A DNA stretch of 64,000 bases from Pedobacter caeni (lineage in GTDB: Bacteria > Bacteroidota > Bacteroidia > Sphingobacteriales > Sphingobacteriaceae): NCBI RefSeq assembly GCF_900129215.1, contig NZ_FQUQ01000001.1, positions 744,001 through 808,000 on the forward strand, in the 5' to 3' direction. This document shows positions 1-9,410 of the stretch, piece after piece. The notes below the pieces were generated by a model. The model was not told the origin of the DNA, made no database searches, and worked only from the letters and a program-made list of their open reading frames with translations. Position 1 is the first letter of the stretch. The number at the start of each line of letters is the position of its first letter. The position numbers and the translations under genes are program-made.

Positions 1-127
1 TATGCGCTATAATGAAGTGGAAACAGCACAGCTGATCCCTGTATTGGTTGCGGCTATTAAAGAGCAGCAGGCACAGATCGAGTTGTTAAAGAAAGAAGTG
101 AATCTCTTGAAAGAGAAGTCCAAATAG
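1..127 (+). CDS. C-terminal end of a tail-fiber / endosialidase-chaperone type protein (partial)
   Basis: Only the last 41 codons are in the window; the gene begins upstream. The visible end runs from RYNEVETAQLIPVLVAAIKE into a Gln/Glu/Lys/Leu-rich helix that looks like a short coiled coil, then TAG at 125-127. From family knowledge, Bacteroidota surface proteins with an intramolecular chaperone of endosialidase (peptidase S74-like) domain often end in a very similar 'YNEV..LIPVL..AIKEQQ' stretch, which would trimerise and self-cleave. With so little sequence this is a resemblance, not a proven assignment. Confidence 0.55.
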   Translation, partial: MRYNEVETAQLIPVLVAAIKEQQAQIELLKKEVNLLKEKSK

Positions 128-152
128 TCGTTTTTTTAGTTCTAGTACAATG

Positions 153-178
153 AAAAGGCCATCTTCGGATGGCTTTTT
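153..178. terminator. Bidirectional intrinsic terminator
   Basis: A stem of AAAAGGCCATC and GATGGCTTTTT closes on a TTCG tetraloop at 164-167, with A and T tracts on its two sides. It lies between the convergent ends of the partial gene ending at 127 and the cyclase gene ending at 182, so it can stop transcription from both directions. Confidence 0.85.
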
Positions 179-181
179 ATG

Positions 182-1213
182 TTATTGGACAGGCATCAGA
201 GCCACGAGCATCATTTCTTTTTCCTTGCCTCTTAGTTTGATGGAGCCCAGGGTAGTGAGGTTATACCTGCTGGTAATGCCCAGCTCAGTGATCAGATCAG
301 CAGAAGCAATGATCTCCTGATTGAACTCCTTACACAGGCTTTGGATTCTTGAGGTGGTATTGAGCACATCGCCGGAATAGGTGATGTCCCTCTTGATAAT
401 TCCAACCTCTCCGGCAATGACCTTTCCGCAATGGATCCCTGCTTTAAATGCAGGAACAATCCCATAATGTTTCAGGTATTTCTCTTTCAAGCTGCTGATG
501 TGTGTTTTGATGTCGAAAAAGCAATTGATGCATTTGCCATTTTCAATTCCATCTTCGTATTTCCAGGCTACCACTACTTCGTCACCCACGTATTGATAGA
601 TCTCTCCTTTATTGTCGATAATGGGGTTTGTGATGTCACTGAAGAAGTCTTTTAACAATTCATGATACTTCTGATCGCCAAGATTTTCGGCAATACTGGT
701 AGAGGAATTGATGTCAAGGAACATGAAGATCCTGCGCTCTTCTTTTGGGGTATTGTATTTTCCGCGAATAATGTCCCAGAAAATCCCATGGCCAAACTTG
801 CTGTTGATCTGTAAGAGAAATTGCGTGATGGCGACGATGACAGACCATACCAATCCATTTTTAGCCATCCGGAGCAGGTCTGGTCTGCCTAATAGGGTAA
901 GTATGACATTGATGATGATAATGATCAGGATAAAAGAAACGGTAACCGCAATAACCGTATAAGCGTATGATTTATCCTGGTATTTGACATTGACATAAAA
1001 AACAAGAATACTGCCCCCAACAATGGCTCCGAAAAGCCCTGCACCAATGTTTATCGCAATAGCCAGTGGAAAAGAATAATTAGCAGCAGGACCACTGGAA
1101 ATATGACTGTACACGACCATATGGTCGTATACCGCAATGATAAAACCTATGATCATCCAGGAGACCATGATGATGAAAAGCTGTTTTAACTTGAACTGCA
1201 GTCTTCTGTTCAT
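182..1213 (-). CDS. Membrane-anchored class III adenylate/guanylate cyclase
   Basis: 343 aa. Four hydrophobic segments (about residues 10-33, 48-75, 83-108 and 115-138) form a membrane anchor, followed by a cytoplasmic class III nucleotidyl cyclase domain from about residue 160. Both metal-binding aspartates are visible: D167 in FLDINSSTS and D211 in YVGDEVVVAW. The transition-state Asn and Arg are present in GDVLNTTSRIQ. It should therefore make cAMP or cGMP; the base preference cannot be read with certainty. The gene is single, ends at a shared terminator, and lies 47 bp downstream of the serine hydrolase gene. The ligand sensed by the membrane part is unknown. Confidence 0.88.
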   Translation of the reverse strand: MNRRLQFKLKQLFIIMVSWMIIGFIIAVYDHMVVYSHISSGPAANYSFPLAIAINIGAGLFGAIVGGSILVFYVNVKYQDKSYAYTVIAVTVSFILIIIIINVILTLLGRPDLLRMAKNGLVWSVIVAITQFLLQINSKFGHGIFWDIIRGKYNTPKEERRIFMFLDINSSTSIAENLGDQKYHELLKDFFSDITNPIIDNKGEIYQYVGDEVVVAWKYEDGIENGKCINCFFDIKTHISSLKEKYLKHYGIVPAFKAGIHCGKVIAGEVGIIKRDITYSGDVLNTTSRIQSLCKEFNQEIIASADLITELGITSRYNLTTLGSIKLRGKEKEMMLVALMPVQ

Positions 1214-1260
1214 TACTATTAAATCTTCCCTTTGGTTTTGGTTGATTTAAATTTACACCT

Positions 1261-2925
1261 TTATTTCAAGATTGCCGGCAATAAATAGTTTTGTACGATT
1301 TTATCTGCCTGAACATGCCCATAAGGCTTATTAAATGCTTTTGAGGTGATGATCACCACAAGCGGTAAGTCTTTAAAAATGATAAATTCGTTTCCACCGT
1401 TTCCAGCGCAGTAATAGGTTTCGTAATTCTTCCCCTTGTACTTAATGGTTTTATTCCAGAACAAATAGCTATAGAATTCATTATCCCGCTCAGGAATCTG
1501 AATTTGCTTTGTCAGCGTTTTTTGTACCCATGCTGCAGGAAGTACTTGCTTGCCATTCCATAGGCCATTGTTTTTATACAACTGTGCGTATTTTGCATAA
1601 TCGAGGGATCTCATTTGAAGGCTGCCTGCGGTATTTGCCACTTTTTGCGGCGTATACTGCCATTGGTAGTTGGTAATATTTAACGGTTTGAAGAGTTTTT
1701 GATCAGCATATTTTTCCAGGCCACCAGGAACGTTCTTATCTAAAATATCTCCCAGCAGCACGACTCCTGCGGTAAAGTAATCCCATTTTCCTCCATTGGT
1801 TTTGGCAGGATCTATAGATAAATCTAAGCTGAACTTTACCCAGTTCTCTGTAGGATACATATTTTCTTCATTTCCTGGCGAATCACTATTGATGTCTGAA
1901 CCGTTAAATGCGGAGCTCATCGTAAGCAGGTCTTTTATTTTTACACTGTCTTTCTTTGTGTTATAGTTTGCATAGGATTTTAAATCATAAAAAGAACTGA
2001 GTATTTGGTCTTCATTTTTAATATGCCCATCGTTTATGGCTATTCCCGCAAGGGTAGAGGCGAACGATTTCCCTGCCGATCGGGTATCGTGTAATGTGTT
2101 TCTGCTGGCCTCATTAAAATACTCTTCTATTAAGAGCTGACCATTGTGAACTGCAATTACACTTGTAATCTGCTTTAGGTTACGAGCCGCAATGTCCTTG
2201 TTTAACAGTTCAATTTTACTCCTGTTAAATGGTAAACCCGAAATTTCCCAACCGCTGTCCGGAAGTATGGCTTGTACCCTGATTTGTTCAGCACTTACCT
2301 CAGGAGTTTTTATGATCAGTTTAATTTCTCCTGTAGCGATTAAATCACCAACTTTGATTTTGTCATCTTTAGGAAGGACAATATATGGCCTGATTTCGAT
2401 TTTGAGTATGTGGTTGCCTATAGTTAAGGCTTTTTCACCTCCATTTACTTTAAACTTGTCCCAAAGGTGTAACGACCAAAGGTTTTCTTCTTTGTCGCTT
2501 GTAAGGGGAATTCTTAAGGCTGTGGAGGTTTCTTTACTACTGCCAGGCCCAAAATTACATCCCGTATTAATATTCTCTTTATAGATCAGTTTATGGTCTA
2601 CATAAAAAGTAAACTGAAGATTTCCTCTTTGTATCAGCTCCCCGGCTGACAATTCAGGGGCTAACTGATGGAGGTAGTTGGCTACCGAGTTGTTCAGAAA
2701 GATCCTGACGTTAAGATTTGATTTATAATTGAGGCTAAAAGACTGAAGGATATCAGATTTTTTATACAGATCTGATGGAATGTTTCCATCCATAAAAGTG
2801 ATCTTTCCCCTGTTTAACCGATGTAGTTTCCCGGTAAGTCCATCGGTTTTAAAAAGATCAGTATTTTGGGCGGAAGCAACAAGACAGAAGAGGTTCAGCA
2901 CCAGCAGAAATAAAGGTCGCATCAT
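1261..2925 (-). CDS. Secreted serine hydrolase of the beta-lactamase (class C / PBP-like) family
   Basis: 554 aa with a signal peptide ending near LVASAQ at residue 20. The C-terminal half, from about residue 240, is a beta-lactamase-like serine hydrolase with the nucleophile motif S-x-x-K as SAGK near residue 285 and late motifs of the esterase/D-aminopeptidase type (CAGNGGNEF). The N-terminal 230 residues are a beta-rich region I cannot assign. From family knowledge such proteins are periplasmic or surface esterases or peptidases more often than antibiotic-hydrolysing enzymes. The start is the ATG at 2925, shortly after a TAGTTTTG promoter element. Confidence 0.85.
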   Translation of the reverse strand: MMRPLFLLVLNLFCLVASAQNTDLFKTDGLTGKLHRLNRGKITFMDGNIPSDLYKKSDILQSFSLNYKSNLNVRIFLNNSVANYLHQLAPELSAGELIQRGNLQFTFYVDHKLIYKENINTGCNFGPGSSKETSTALRIPLTSDKEENLWSLHLWDKFKVNGGEKALTIGNHILKIEIRPYIVLPKDDKIKVGDLIATGEIKLIIKTPEVSAEQIRVQAILPDSGWEISGLPFNRSKIELLNKDIAARNLKQITSVIAVHNGQLLIEEYFNEASRNTLHDTRSAGKSFASTLAGIAINDGHIKNEDQILSSFYDLKSYANYNTKKDSVKIKDLLTMSSAFNGSDINSDSPGNEENMYPTENWVKFSLDLSIDPAKTNGGKWDYFTAGVVLLGDILDKNVPGGLEKYADQKLFKPLNITNYQWQYTPQKVANTAGSLQMRSLDYAKYAQLYKNNGLWNGKQVLPAAWVQKTLTKQIQIPERDNEFYSYLFWNKTIKYKGKNYETYYCAGNGGNEFIIFKDLPLVVIITSKAFNKPYGHVQADKIVQNYLLPAILK

Positions 2926-2945
2926 TTTTGTTTTAGATTGAAAAG

Positions 2946-2953
2946 CAAAACTA
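2946..2953 (-). promoter_or_regulatory. Promoter -7 element of the serine hydrolase gene
   Basis: On the minus strand this is TAGTTTTG, a perfect match to the Bacteroidota -7 consensus TAnnTTTG, 20 bases before the ATG. No clear TTTG -33 element is seen about 20 bases further upstream. Confidence 0.5.
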
Positions 2954-2996
2954 TGCTTCTGCCAGCATTAAAAATTGTACAGAATTAACATTTGCC

Positions 2997-3809
2997 TTAT
3001 TTTATGGAAAGTAATTTTAGATGTGCGGAGGGGTTTAATCCATTGACCTCCCTGAAACACCGGGTAAAATGACTTTGATCGGTAAACCCACATTCGTAGG
3101 CGATTTCTGTTAGGGATTGTTTTTTTAAGGAGATCAGAGAGAGGGCTTTTTCTACCTTCAATTTTCTGGCATATTCGCTTAAGGTACAGTGAAAATGTTT
3201 GGAAAAATCCCTTGAAAGATGGACAGGGTGTATTCCGGCTCTTTTTGACAAATCATCCAAAGTGAAAGTCTGTCCGGTCTGGTCATGAAGGATCTCTTCA
3301 ATTACCTTTATCCATTTTGGTTTTTTGTCTGGCAATATATTGCTATCTGCTGCCAGTTTTGATAAGGTCTCTGTCAATAGGGTCTGTATGGAAAAGCCTG
3401 CATCTGCACCTTCAATTTTAGTAGCCCTGAAAATCTTATACATTAAAAGTTTGATATCCGGATTCCGGATATTAATGCTTCCCTGTAAATTATGGTCTGG
3501 TAAGGCGATATGGTCAAACCAATGCTTCTCGATTTCGAGATGAAAGCCTCTTGTAAATCCTTCCGGTTTGATGTTATAATGCGGTTCCTGCCAATTATGA
3601 AAAAGCAAACTCCCCGGACTACAGGTATAGGTTTCCTTTTTATTACCCTCAATCACATTGCCCTCAAGAATAAAAGTAAAATAAGCGTTCTCATGATAAT
3701 GCCAATCCACTTTAGGGTGGGTATAAACAGTATCCGTCAATGTTAGTCCATCCAGCTCAATAGTCTCATTTGTTTGCCCATAGAATATGCCTTTTTGCAG
3801 GTTTTTCAT
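2997..3809 (-). CDS. AraC family transcriptional regulator
   Basis: 270 aa. The N-terminal part is a cupin-like sensor (HYHENAYFTFILEGN near residue 40, then SPGSLLFHNWQEPHYN). The C-terminal 105 residues carry the two AraC helix-turn-helix motifs; the second contains IAYECGFTDQSHFTRCFREV. It should bind DNA in response to a small ligand. The serine hydrolase gene follows 71 bp downstream on the same strand but has its own promoter element, so it may be a target. The target set cannot be read from sequence. Confidence 0.9.
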   Translation of the reverse strand: MKNLQKGIFYGQTNETIELDGLTLTDTVYTHPKVDWHYHENAYFTFILEGNVIEGNKKETYTCSPGSLLFHNWQEPHYNIKPEGFTRGFHLEIEKHWFDHIALPDHNLQGSINIRNPDIKLLMYKIFRATKIEGADAGFSIQTLLTETLSKLAADSNILPDKKPKWIKVIEEILHDQTGQTFTLDDLSKRAGIHPVHLSRDFSKHFHCTLSEYARKLKVEKALSLISLKKQSLTEIAYECGFTDQSHFTRCFREVNGLNPSAHLKLLSIK

Positions 3810-3840
3810 AATTACAGCATTGATTTATTGCAAAGAACAA

Positions 3841-3848
3841 CAAAATTA
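3841..3848 (-). promoter_or_regulatory. Promoter -7 element of the AraC gene
   Basis: The minus strand reads TAATTTTG, a perfect TAnnTTTG match 31 bases upstream of the start codon at 3809. It overlaps the stop codon of the preceding gene (3846-3848). The -33 element is not obvious. Confidence 0.4.
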
Positions 3849-4808
3849 TTGTCCGGTAGATTTGTAGGATTTCACCATCACTGGCTTCTTATTGATGATC
3901 TTGTATTCTTCGTAATGAGTAGCGTTATCGTTTTCAAAATTACGCTCTTTTTTAACAAGATAAAGTTTATTGTCGAGCCATTTATAGGTATGAGTGGATT
4001 CATTACCACTTCCGTCAGCGTAATTTTTCAAAACATGTTTGTTTTTGGCATCAAAGTCCAGCACCCCCAGTTCTTCGAGTTCCGCGTTGCGAATATATTT
4101 CTTCTGGCCGGGATGGTAGAGAAAGTAAAGGTAGGAAATGTCTCCTTTGGTCTGATCGGGTAGGTAGGTCTGTATCTTTAAGTCCAGGACACCATCAAAG
4201 TTGAGGTCTTCAAGCACTGCTTCTGCAGTTCTGTCGTAAACATATTCATCGAAACCTCTAATGGATTGAATCAAAACTCCTTTTTCGTTGAGGATGTCCA
4301 GTCCTTTAATCTTGTCTATTTTCCAGCCGGGATAGGTAACGGTAGATTTGTCGATGGTATATTGCAGGAATCTGTATTTGTTCTTTAGTGGATTATATGC
4401 CTTCTTTTTTTCCTGACAGGTTAACACAGAACTTAGTTTTTTATCTGCTTTCGCATTGGTCCATACACCGGCTAATTCCCAGTTTTCATTCATTTCCAGG
4501 CTGAAATAGCCAGTAATGTTGGTAATCAGTTTTTCATTTTTTACGGTATAATTCACTTCTGTGAGGGTAAGCGTGTTGTTATTAAAAGTTCCTTTTAAAT
4601 GAATTGAATTGTCCCTGCCTTTTTTTGTGTAGTAATAGCTTCCGTCGATAGAATCCGTTCCAACAAAGTGGGTGATGGTCATTTCTATTGGATATTTATC
4701 AATTTTTCCACTGAAATTACGGATAATAGCTGTGCTGGATTTCTGCGGCTGACTTGTTGAAAGTACAAAAAAGACAAGGACTAATAGAAGCGGGGATGTG
4801 ATTCTCAT
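3846..4808 (-). CDS. Secreted protein related to the XAC2610 family, function unknown
   Basis: 320 aa with an N-terminal hydrophobic export signal (about residues 1-19). The C-terminal half carries the pattern LEDLNFDGVLDLKI followed by YLYFLYHPGQKKYIRNAELE, which resembles XAC2610-type proteins in which a DxNxDGxxD loop probably binds calcium. The N-terminal half looks like a beta-sheet domain measuring substitution of one polymer or lipid (FSGKIDKYPIEMTI), with no motif I can name. No catalytic residues are evident. It is a single gene with no obvious partner. Confidence 0.6.
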   Translation of the reverse strand: MRITSPLLLVLVFFVLSTSQPQKSSTAIIRNFSGKIDKYPIEMTITHFVGTDSIDGSYYYTKKGRDNSIHLKGTFNNNTLTLTEVNYTVKNEKLITNITGYFSLEMNENWELAGVWTNAKADKKLSSVLTCQEKKKAYNPLKNKYRFLQYTIDKSTVTYPGWKIDKIKGLDILNEKGVLIQSIRGFDEYVYDRTAEAVLEDLNFDGVLDLKIQTYLPDQTKGDISYLYFLYHPGQKKYIRNAELEELGVLDFDAKNKHVLKNYADGSGNESTHTYKWLDNKLYLVKKERNFENDNATHYEEYKIINKKPVMVKSYKSTGQ

Positions 4809-4901
4809 TAATAACTAAATTTCAACTCTTTGTTTTTACGTTGATGAATCGTAACCAGAGCGTCTGGAAAGTTAACAAATTTGTTTCAACCAATTACAGG
4901 A

Positions 4902-4923
4902 TTCAGGTATTTTAATACCTGAA
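4902..4923. repeat. 22-bp near-perfect palindrome between genes
   Basis: TTCAGGTATT and AATACCTGAA face each other across two T residues: a 10-bp perfect inverted repeat. It lies upstream of the XAC2610-like gene (start 4808) and downstream of the ABC/peptidase gene (end 5002). It could be a regulator site or a small hairpin without a T tract. Confidence 0.6.
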
Positions 4924-4952
4924 ATACCCACCTTGCCTTTAGGAAAGAAGCC

Positions 4953-4978
4953 GGGAGTTAAGTATTTACTCAACTCCC
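4953..4978 (-). terminator. Possible terminator hairpin after the ABC permease/peptidase gene
   Basis: GGGAGTT (4953-4959) pairs with AACTCCC (4972-4978) around a 12-base loop, 24 bases beyond the stop codon of the minus-strand gene. There is no T tract, so it may be a stability hairpin rather than a true terminator. Confidence 0.4.
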
Positions 4979-5001
4979 AATGTCAGATCTGGCTTCTATA
5001 C

Positions 5002-8000
5002 TTACTTGAACTCTTGCGTGTTATCCATTTGATTTTCATCTAAAACATAACCATAAGGATCGATCCCTGCTGATACTGGTTTTTTAGAAAGAACAATTGT
5101 TATTGTGGTTTCTTTTTGACTAAAATGATGTTTTTTGAGGTAAAATGGCTTTGGTCTATGATCTGGTGTTTCAGCTGGATAATCAAAAAAAGCAAGGTCA
5201 AAGTTCTCATTGATAGCCAAAGGTATCTGATTGGAATTTTGCAGTCTGTTTTTATCCAGGTACACTTTCAGGCTGACGCTATACTCACCATTTTTTAAGG
5301 GTTTACAGCTCAATGTCCCGATCTTTAAAGAATAAGTGATGATCTTTTTCAGCTGCTCATCAATGAACTGTTTTTGTTCATTTGAGACATCTACATACAA
5401 TTCCCGGATCAAATCACGGGAAAAGGCTCTGGTTCCCGGGGCGGTATGTTTATGTAGTAGCCGGCGCAAAGCCCCATTGACTTGTTCCTCGCCGATAGCC
5501 TCACGAATCGCATACAAGCTTAGTCCACCTTTTTGGTAATGAACAAAGGGCTGATCCCAGCTTTCTGCTACAGGTAATTCCTCTTTATACCTATTACGCA
5601 GCGTGAAATACAATTGGTTGTCTGCTTTTAAATAAGGTGCTAAATAGCCCTTTCCATAATGTTGTTCCAGCACCATGGTTTCTGTATATTTTGCCAGCGA
5701 TTCTGTTAAAAATGCAGATCCAGGAGCAGGGGCAGGAGACAATTGATGCGCCCACCACTGATGTGCGGTTTCATGGACAGTCGTGGCGTAAGCATAGTTG
5801 ACCTTGTCCGGATCTCGGTAATCGCTGAGGAACATAATCTTTTCTGAACCAAACAAAACTCCGGGATAGGCTGTTGCTGCTCCTCGATATTGAGGGATTT
5901 CAACAAAACTAAGCTGTTTTAAAGGATAAGGACTAAAGTGCTGATTGCCATAATCGAGGGCATCTTTCATTCCCTGAAGAATTACAGCAGTATTATACTC
6001 ATGTCCTTCCTGATAGAATATGTTCAGGGTGATGCCTTTATATTGGGCTTTGATTTCGTTATATCTTCCGGAGCTCAGGGCCAGCATAAAGTTAACCGGC
6101 TTTGCCGTTTTGTAATGGAAATATCTCCGGTTGCCTGTGGTCCAGCTGCGCTGCAGTGTTCCTACACTCACCACATACTGATCAGCAGGAGTGGAAATGA
6201 TACTTTCATAATCAATTAAGTGATACTGTTGATCCGGGATTCCTTTGGAAGGTATTTCCGGTAGTCCTGCTGTTTTCCTTGCAATCAGATCGTCAGTTTC
6301 ATTCCCGGTCTGATACCCCAGGGATGGGAGGTATTTCTCCAGCTCGATATAACTTCCGTTTTCTACCAGGGAGTTTTCATTGTTAAAAGGCATAAATCCG
6401 GAACGAATAACCTCCATGGAAAACTCCATGCTCAGGTTTGCACCTGGCAATAACGGTTGTTTTAGCTGAACCCAATACTGGTCAAATTCTTCATCGTGAT
6501 CTTGTTTTATAGCATTACTGATCGTGATATGCGCCTTGTTTACCTGAGGGTCTATACTTACCCATATTTTTGAAATCGGCTCTGCAGATTCATTTCTCAG
6601 AAGATAACTACCACTAACACTGTATTTTTTAAGGCCTGGATAAAGGTTTACCTTAGTTTTAACAGATTTAATGACGGGCTGGGAAAGCTGAGCAAGTGCT
6701 TTGTATTTCTTTTCATAACGCAGCTGCCAGTCTTGCTGCGTCAAACTGCTTTTATATTTCCCAACGAGATTTGTCTGGTAACAGATATATGAACCGGAGC
6801 CGAGAAACAATAGCAGACTAAAGGTAAATGCCAGCTTGCCGGCTTTTGTCTGGTTTTTAGCGATAGATTTTACACGTTCAAAAAAGTGGTCTTGCCTGTT
6901 GTTCTGCCACATGGACACCGCAAGAAGAGAAAGGAGCGAGGCAAAGGAAGTCCAGTAAAGCATATACCAGTTAAATGCAGATGCATAGTAACCGAAACCA
7001 TTCAGATAGGAATATTCCATGCGGGGCACGGTTGCATAACGCAACAGGTAATGTTCTATTCCTATACTACGGCTAAAAGCAATTAATCCGGCGATAAACA
7101 GGTTGACCATCATGCCCAGGTATTTATTGGGAATTAGGGTCTGGATGAATACTGCCAGCAATGCAAACAGGAACAAAGGAAGACCACTATAATAAAATAA
7201 AGAAAGATAAGCGGGGAGGTCAATGCTGAAATGCCCGTTAAAAAGTTGCGTAGCGATGCCGATGCCGATATTCAGGATGATAATGGAGACGACCATCAGG
7301 CCAAGGGTTGTGGCCTTGGAAGCCCAGAAAATGAAATTAGGAGCAGGGCTGCTATAGATGAGCGATTGCATGTTGACACTTCGTTCCCGGAAGAGAAGTT
7401 CGGCTGTATAAAAGACAATCAGTAGCATTGCCGGGCGTACATACATCAGTTGCTCTATGATGTTTGCGGTGACCGGATAGTAATGCATACCATAAAACCC
7501 GCTAAAAAGATGGTCTTTAACTTCTATCGCCATCAGAAAAGCCCAGATCAGCAACATCAGGAAAAAAGGAAGATGTTTGAATACTGAACCGGACTCCAGT
7601 TTAAGCTGTTGCCGGAATGTTGCCCAATAATAAGCGCTGCTATTAAACTGTACATTATATCTTCTGTACCAGACCTTATTAAACTCAGTTTTTGTTTCTT
7701 TTTTATTCCGGGTTTCCGGACCTGCTGATGTCCGGAAATTAAAATAGCGGTAACTGATGCCCAGGAGTAACAGCGCAAAACCTGACCATGCCAAGCGGTT
7801 TAAAAGAAAGGCGCCTTTAAGTTCGAACAGCTGCCCGTTACGTTGTGCAACAGACCAGAGACGCGTTTCTCCAAAAAAGGGAGCGAGGCCAAAGGGGTCG
7901 GCTAAAAGCGTTAAAAGATCAGGTTGACCGAGTTTCAGCGCCGAATTGGCAATTAGAGATGAATTCCCTAGAATAGAGGCCAGTAGGTAAAGTACATAAA

Positions 8001-8532
8001 GCAATACTCCCGATACATAAATGATTTTCACATTTCTGGTCAGTATGGCCATTGTGAAAAGAATGCTACTGACCAGGAATACTGTTGGAAGGGCGAAGAT
8101 AAAAAGTGGCTGCAGGAAATAACCGGCTTTGAAAGGACCAAGCTGAGCAGCATCCTGGAAAAGCGCAGCAATGTATAGCCCCAGAACTGAAAGTGCCAGG
8201 ACCAAAAATACGGAAAGGATTAAGCCGGAAAGTCTGATCGTAAAATACGGCAGGCGTTTGATACCTGTGGTAAACAACAGGGAATCCATTTTATAAGTGT
8301 GATCTCTCAAGACCACATTAGCACAGAATAAAGTGCTTACAAAAATGGAGAAGAGAGAAAGTAAGCCTACCAGTGTACTGATCACGTAAGGTGCATTTTT
8401 ATGTAGCTCATCACTCCCGAAATTGGTCTTTGCAGACAATAGTCCAAATACAAAAAACAACAGGGCTGCAATCTTAAAGGTAACCTGGCTAAAGTGATAC
8501 TTCAACTCAAACCAAAGCATAGGCCTTAACAT
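5002..8532 (-). CDS. ABC-2 type permease fused to an M1 zinc aminopeptidase
   Basis: About 1176 aa. The first 600 residues hold two ABC-2-like blocks of about six membrane segments each. After another membrane segment near residue 585, a large extracytoplasmic part ends in a peptidase M1 domain with the zinc site HETAH at residues 920-924 and the third ligand E944 in LTESLAKYTE. The usual spacing in classical M1 enzymes is 18 residues; here it is 19, which I recall as normal for this ABC-linked subfamily. The reading frame stays open up to 8718, but that part overlaps the ATPase gene. I start at 8532, where the ATG overlaps the ATPase stop (ATGTTAA); an in-frame ATG at 8520 is the alternative. 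With the ATPase it forms an exporter-peptidase unit. Confidence 0.88.
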   Translation of the reverse strand: MLRPMLWFELKYHFSQVTFKIAALLFFVFGLLSAKTNFGSDELHKNAPYVISTLVGLLSLFSIFVSTLFCANVVLRDHTYKMDSLLFTTGIKRLPYFTIRLSGLILSVFLVLALSVLGLYIAALFQDAAQLGPFKAGYFLQPLFIFALPTVFLVSSILFTMAILTRNVKIIYVSGVLLYVLYLLASILGNSSLIANSALKLGQPDLLTLLADPFGLAPFFGETRLWSVAQRNGQLFELKGAFLLNRLAWSGFALLLLGISYRYFNFRTSAGPETRNKKETKTEFNKVWYRRYNVQFNSSAYYWATFRQQLKLESGSVFKHLPFFLMLLIWAFLMAIEVKDHLFSGFYGMHYYPVTANIIEQLMYVRPAMLLIVFYTAELLFRERSVNMQSLIYSSPAPNFIFWASKATTLGLMVVSIIILNIGIGIATQLFNGHFSIDLPAYLSLFYYSGLPLFLFALLAVFIQTLIPNKYLGMMVNLFIAGLIAFSRSIGIEHYLLRYATVPRMEYSYLNGFGYYASAFNWYMLYWTSFASLLSLLAVSMWQNNRQDHFFERVKSIAKNQTKAGKLAFTFSLLLFLGSGSYICYQTNLVGKYKSSLTQQDWQLRYEKKYKALAQLSQPVIKSVKTKVNLYPGLKKYSVSGSYLLRNESAEPISKIWVSIDPQVNKAHITISNAIKQDHDEEFDQYWVQLKQPLLPGANLSMEFSMEVIRSGFMPFNNENSLVENGSYIELEKYLPSLGYQTGNETDDLIARKTAGLPEIPSKGIPDQQYHLIDYESIISTPADQYVVSVGTLQRSWTTGNRRYFHYKTAKPVNFMLALSSGRYNEIKAQYKGITLNIFYQEGHEYNTAVILQGMKDALDYGNQHFSPYPLKQLSFVEIPQYRGAATAYPGVLFGSEKIMFLSDYRDPDKVNYAYATTVHETAHQWWAHQLSPAPAPGSAFLTESLAKYTETMVLEQHYGKGYLAPYLKADNQLYFTLRNRYKEELPVAESWDQPFVHYQKGGLSLYAIREAIGEEQVNGALRRLLHKHTAPGTRAFSRDLIRELYVDVSNEQKQFIDEQLKKIITYSLKIGTLSCKPLKNGEYSVSLKVYLDKNRLQNSNQIPLAINENFDLAFFDYPAETPDHRPKPFYLKKHHFSQKETTITIVLSKKPVSAGIDPYGYVLDENQMDNTQEFK

Positions 8533-9410
8533 TGCGCTCCGAATAAAGTAGAAAAGTAAAGCTCTTCCATCCCTGGGTTGAACGCTTCGAATCCGGTATC
8601 TGGACAGCTTTCTGCCCATACATGCAATTGCGTATTCCCCATTAAGCTTTTGCTGGAAATGATATTTAAGGAGGACTGGTAAACTTTCGCGACTTCTCTG
8701 GACACGGTTTTGCGCCACACCTGTCCCTTTAAGGTTTCGGTTAAAACTGCTGGTTTTCCCTGAAGGATCACTTTCCCCTGAGCCATGATCGCCATTTCCG
8801 GACAGAGGTCTTTTACGTCTTCTACAATATGAGTGGATAGTATCACCACCACCTGTTCTCCGATTTCACTGAGGAGGTCATGAAAGCGATTCCTTTCTTG
8901 TGGATCCAGGCCCGCTGTAGGCTCGTCTACGATGATGAGCTGGGGGTTGCCCAACAAAGCCTGGGCAATACCAAAACGTTGCCTCATGCCACCGGAAAAG
9001 GTGCTTACAGCCTGGTTTCGATATTCATACAGGTTGGTTTGCTGTAATAGCGCCATTACCTGCTGCCTGCGCTCCCTTTTGTTGAGTAATCCTTTTAACA
9101 AAGCCAGGTGGTCCAATAAATCAATTGCTGAAACTCTGGGATATACACCAAAATCCTGTGGAAGGTAGCCCAGCTGGCTGCGCAGCTCCTGAGGATTAAG
9201 GTGAATATCGCTGCCCGAAAAGAAAACCTGCCCGCTATCAGGACGTTGCAGTGTTGCCAGAGTACGCATTAAAGAAGATTTTCCGGCCCCATTTGGGCCA
9301 AGAAGGCCAAACAGGCCATTTGATATGTTAAGGCTGACATTGTCTAATGCCTTCCGGGAGCTATTACTATAACTCTTACTCACCTGATTGATCTGTAGTC
9401 TGTATGCCAT
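8526..9410 (-). CDS. ABC transporter ATP-binding protein of the peptidase-permease unit
   Basis: 294 aa from the ATG at 9410; an upstream in-frame extension to 9461 is not supported because homologues start at the MAYRLQINQVSKSY stretch. Walker A is GPNGAGKS at residues 38-45, the signature is FSGGMRQR, and Walker B is LIIVDEPTAGLDP. It should energise the permease encoded immediately downstream, with which it overlaps by 7 bases. The upstream neighbour on the opposite strand is a LytS-type kinase, which may control this pair. Confidence 0.92.
   Translation of the reverse strand: MAYRLQINQVSKSYSNSSRKALDNVSLNISNGLFGLLGPNGAGKSSLMRTLATLQRPDSGQVFFSGSDIHLNPQELRSQLGYLPQDFGVYPRVSAIDLLDHLALLKGLLNKRERRQQVMALLQQTNLYEYRNQAVSTFSGGMRQRFGIAQALLGNPQLIIVDEPTAGLDPQERNRFHDLLSEIGEQVVVILSTHIVEDVKDLCPEMAIMAQGKVILQGKPAVLTETLKGQVWRKTVSREVAKVYQSSLNIISSKSLMGNTQLHVWAESCPDTGFEAFNPGMEELYFSTLFGAQC

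Noticed and set aside
1261..2925. Antibiotic-resistance beta-lactamase
   Set aside because: Only the SxxK region and general fold are shared; the long N-terminal region and late motifs point to an esterase or peptidase-type serine hydrolase.
8533..8718. Upstream extension of the ABC permease-peptidase frame by 62 residues
   Set aside because: It lies inside the ATPase gene in another frame, has no family resemblance and no membrane character; the ATG overlapping the ATPase stop is better.
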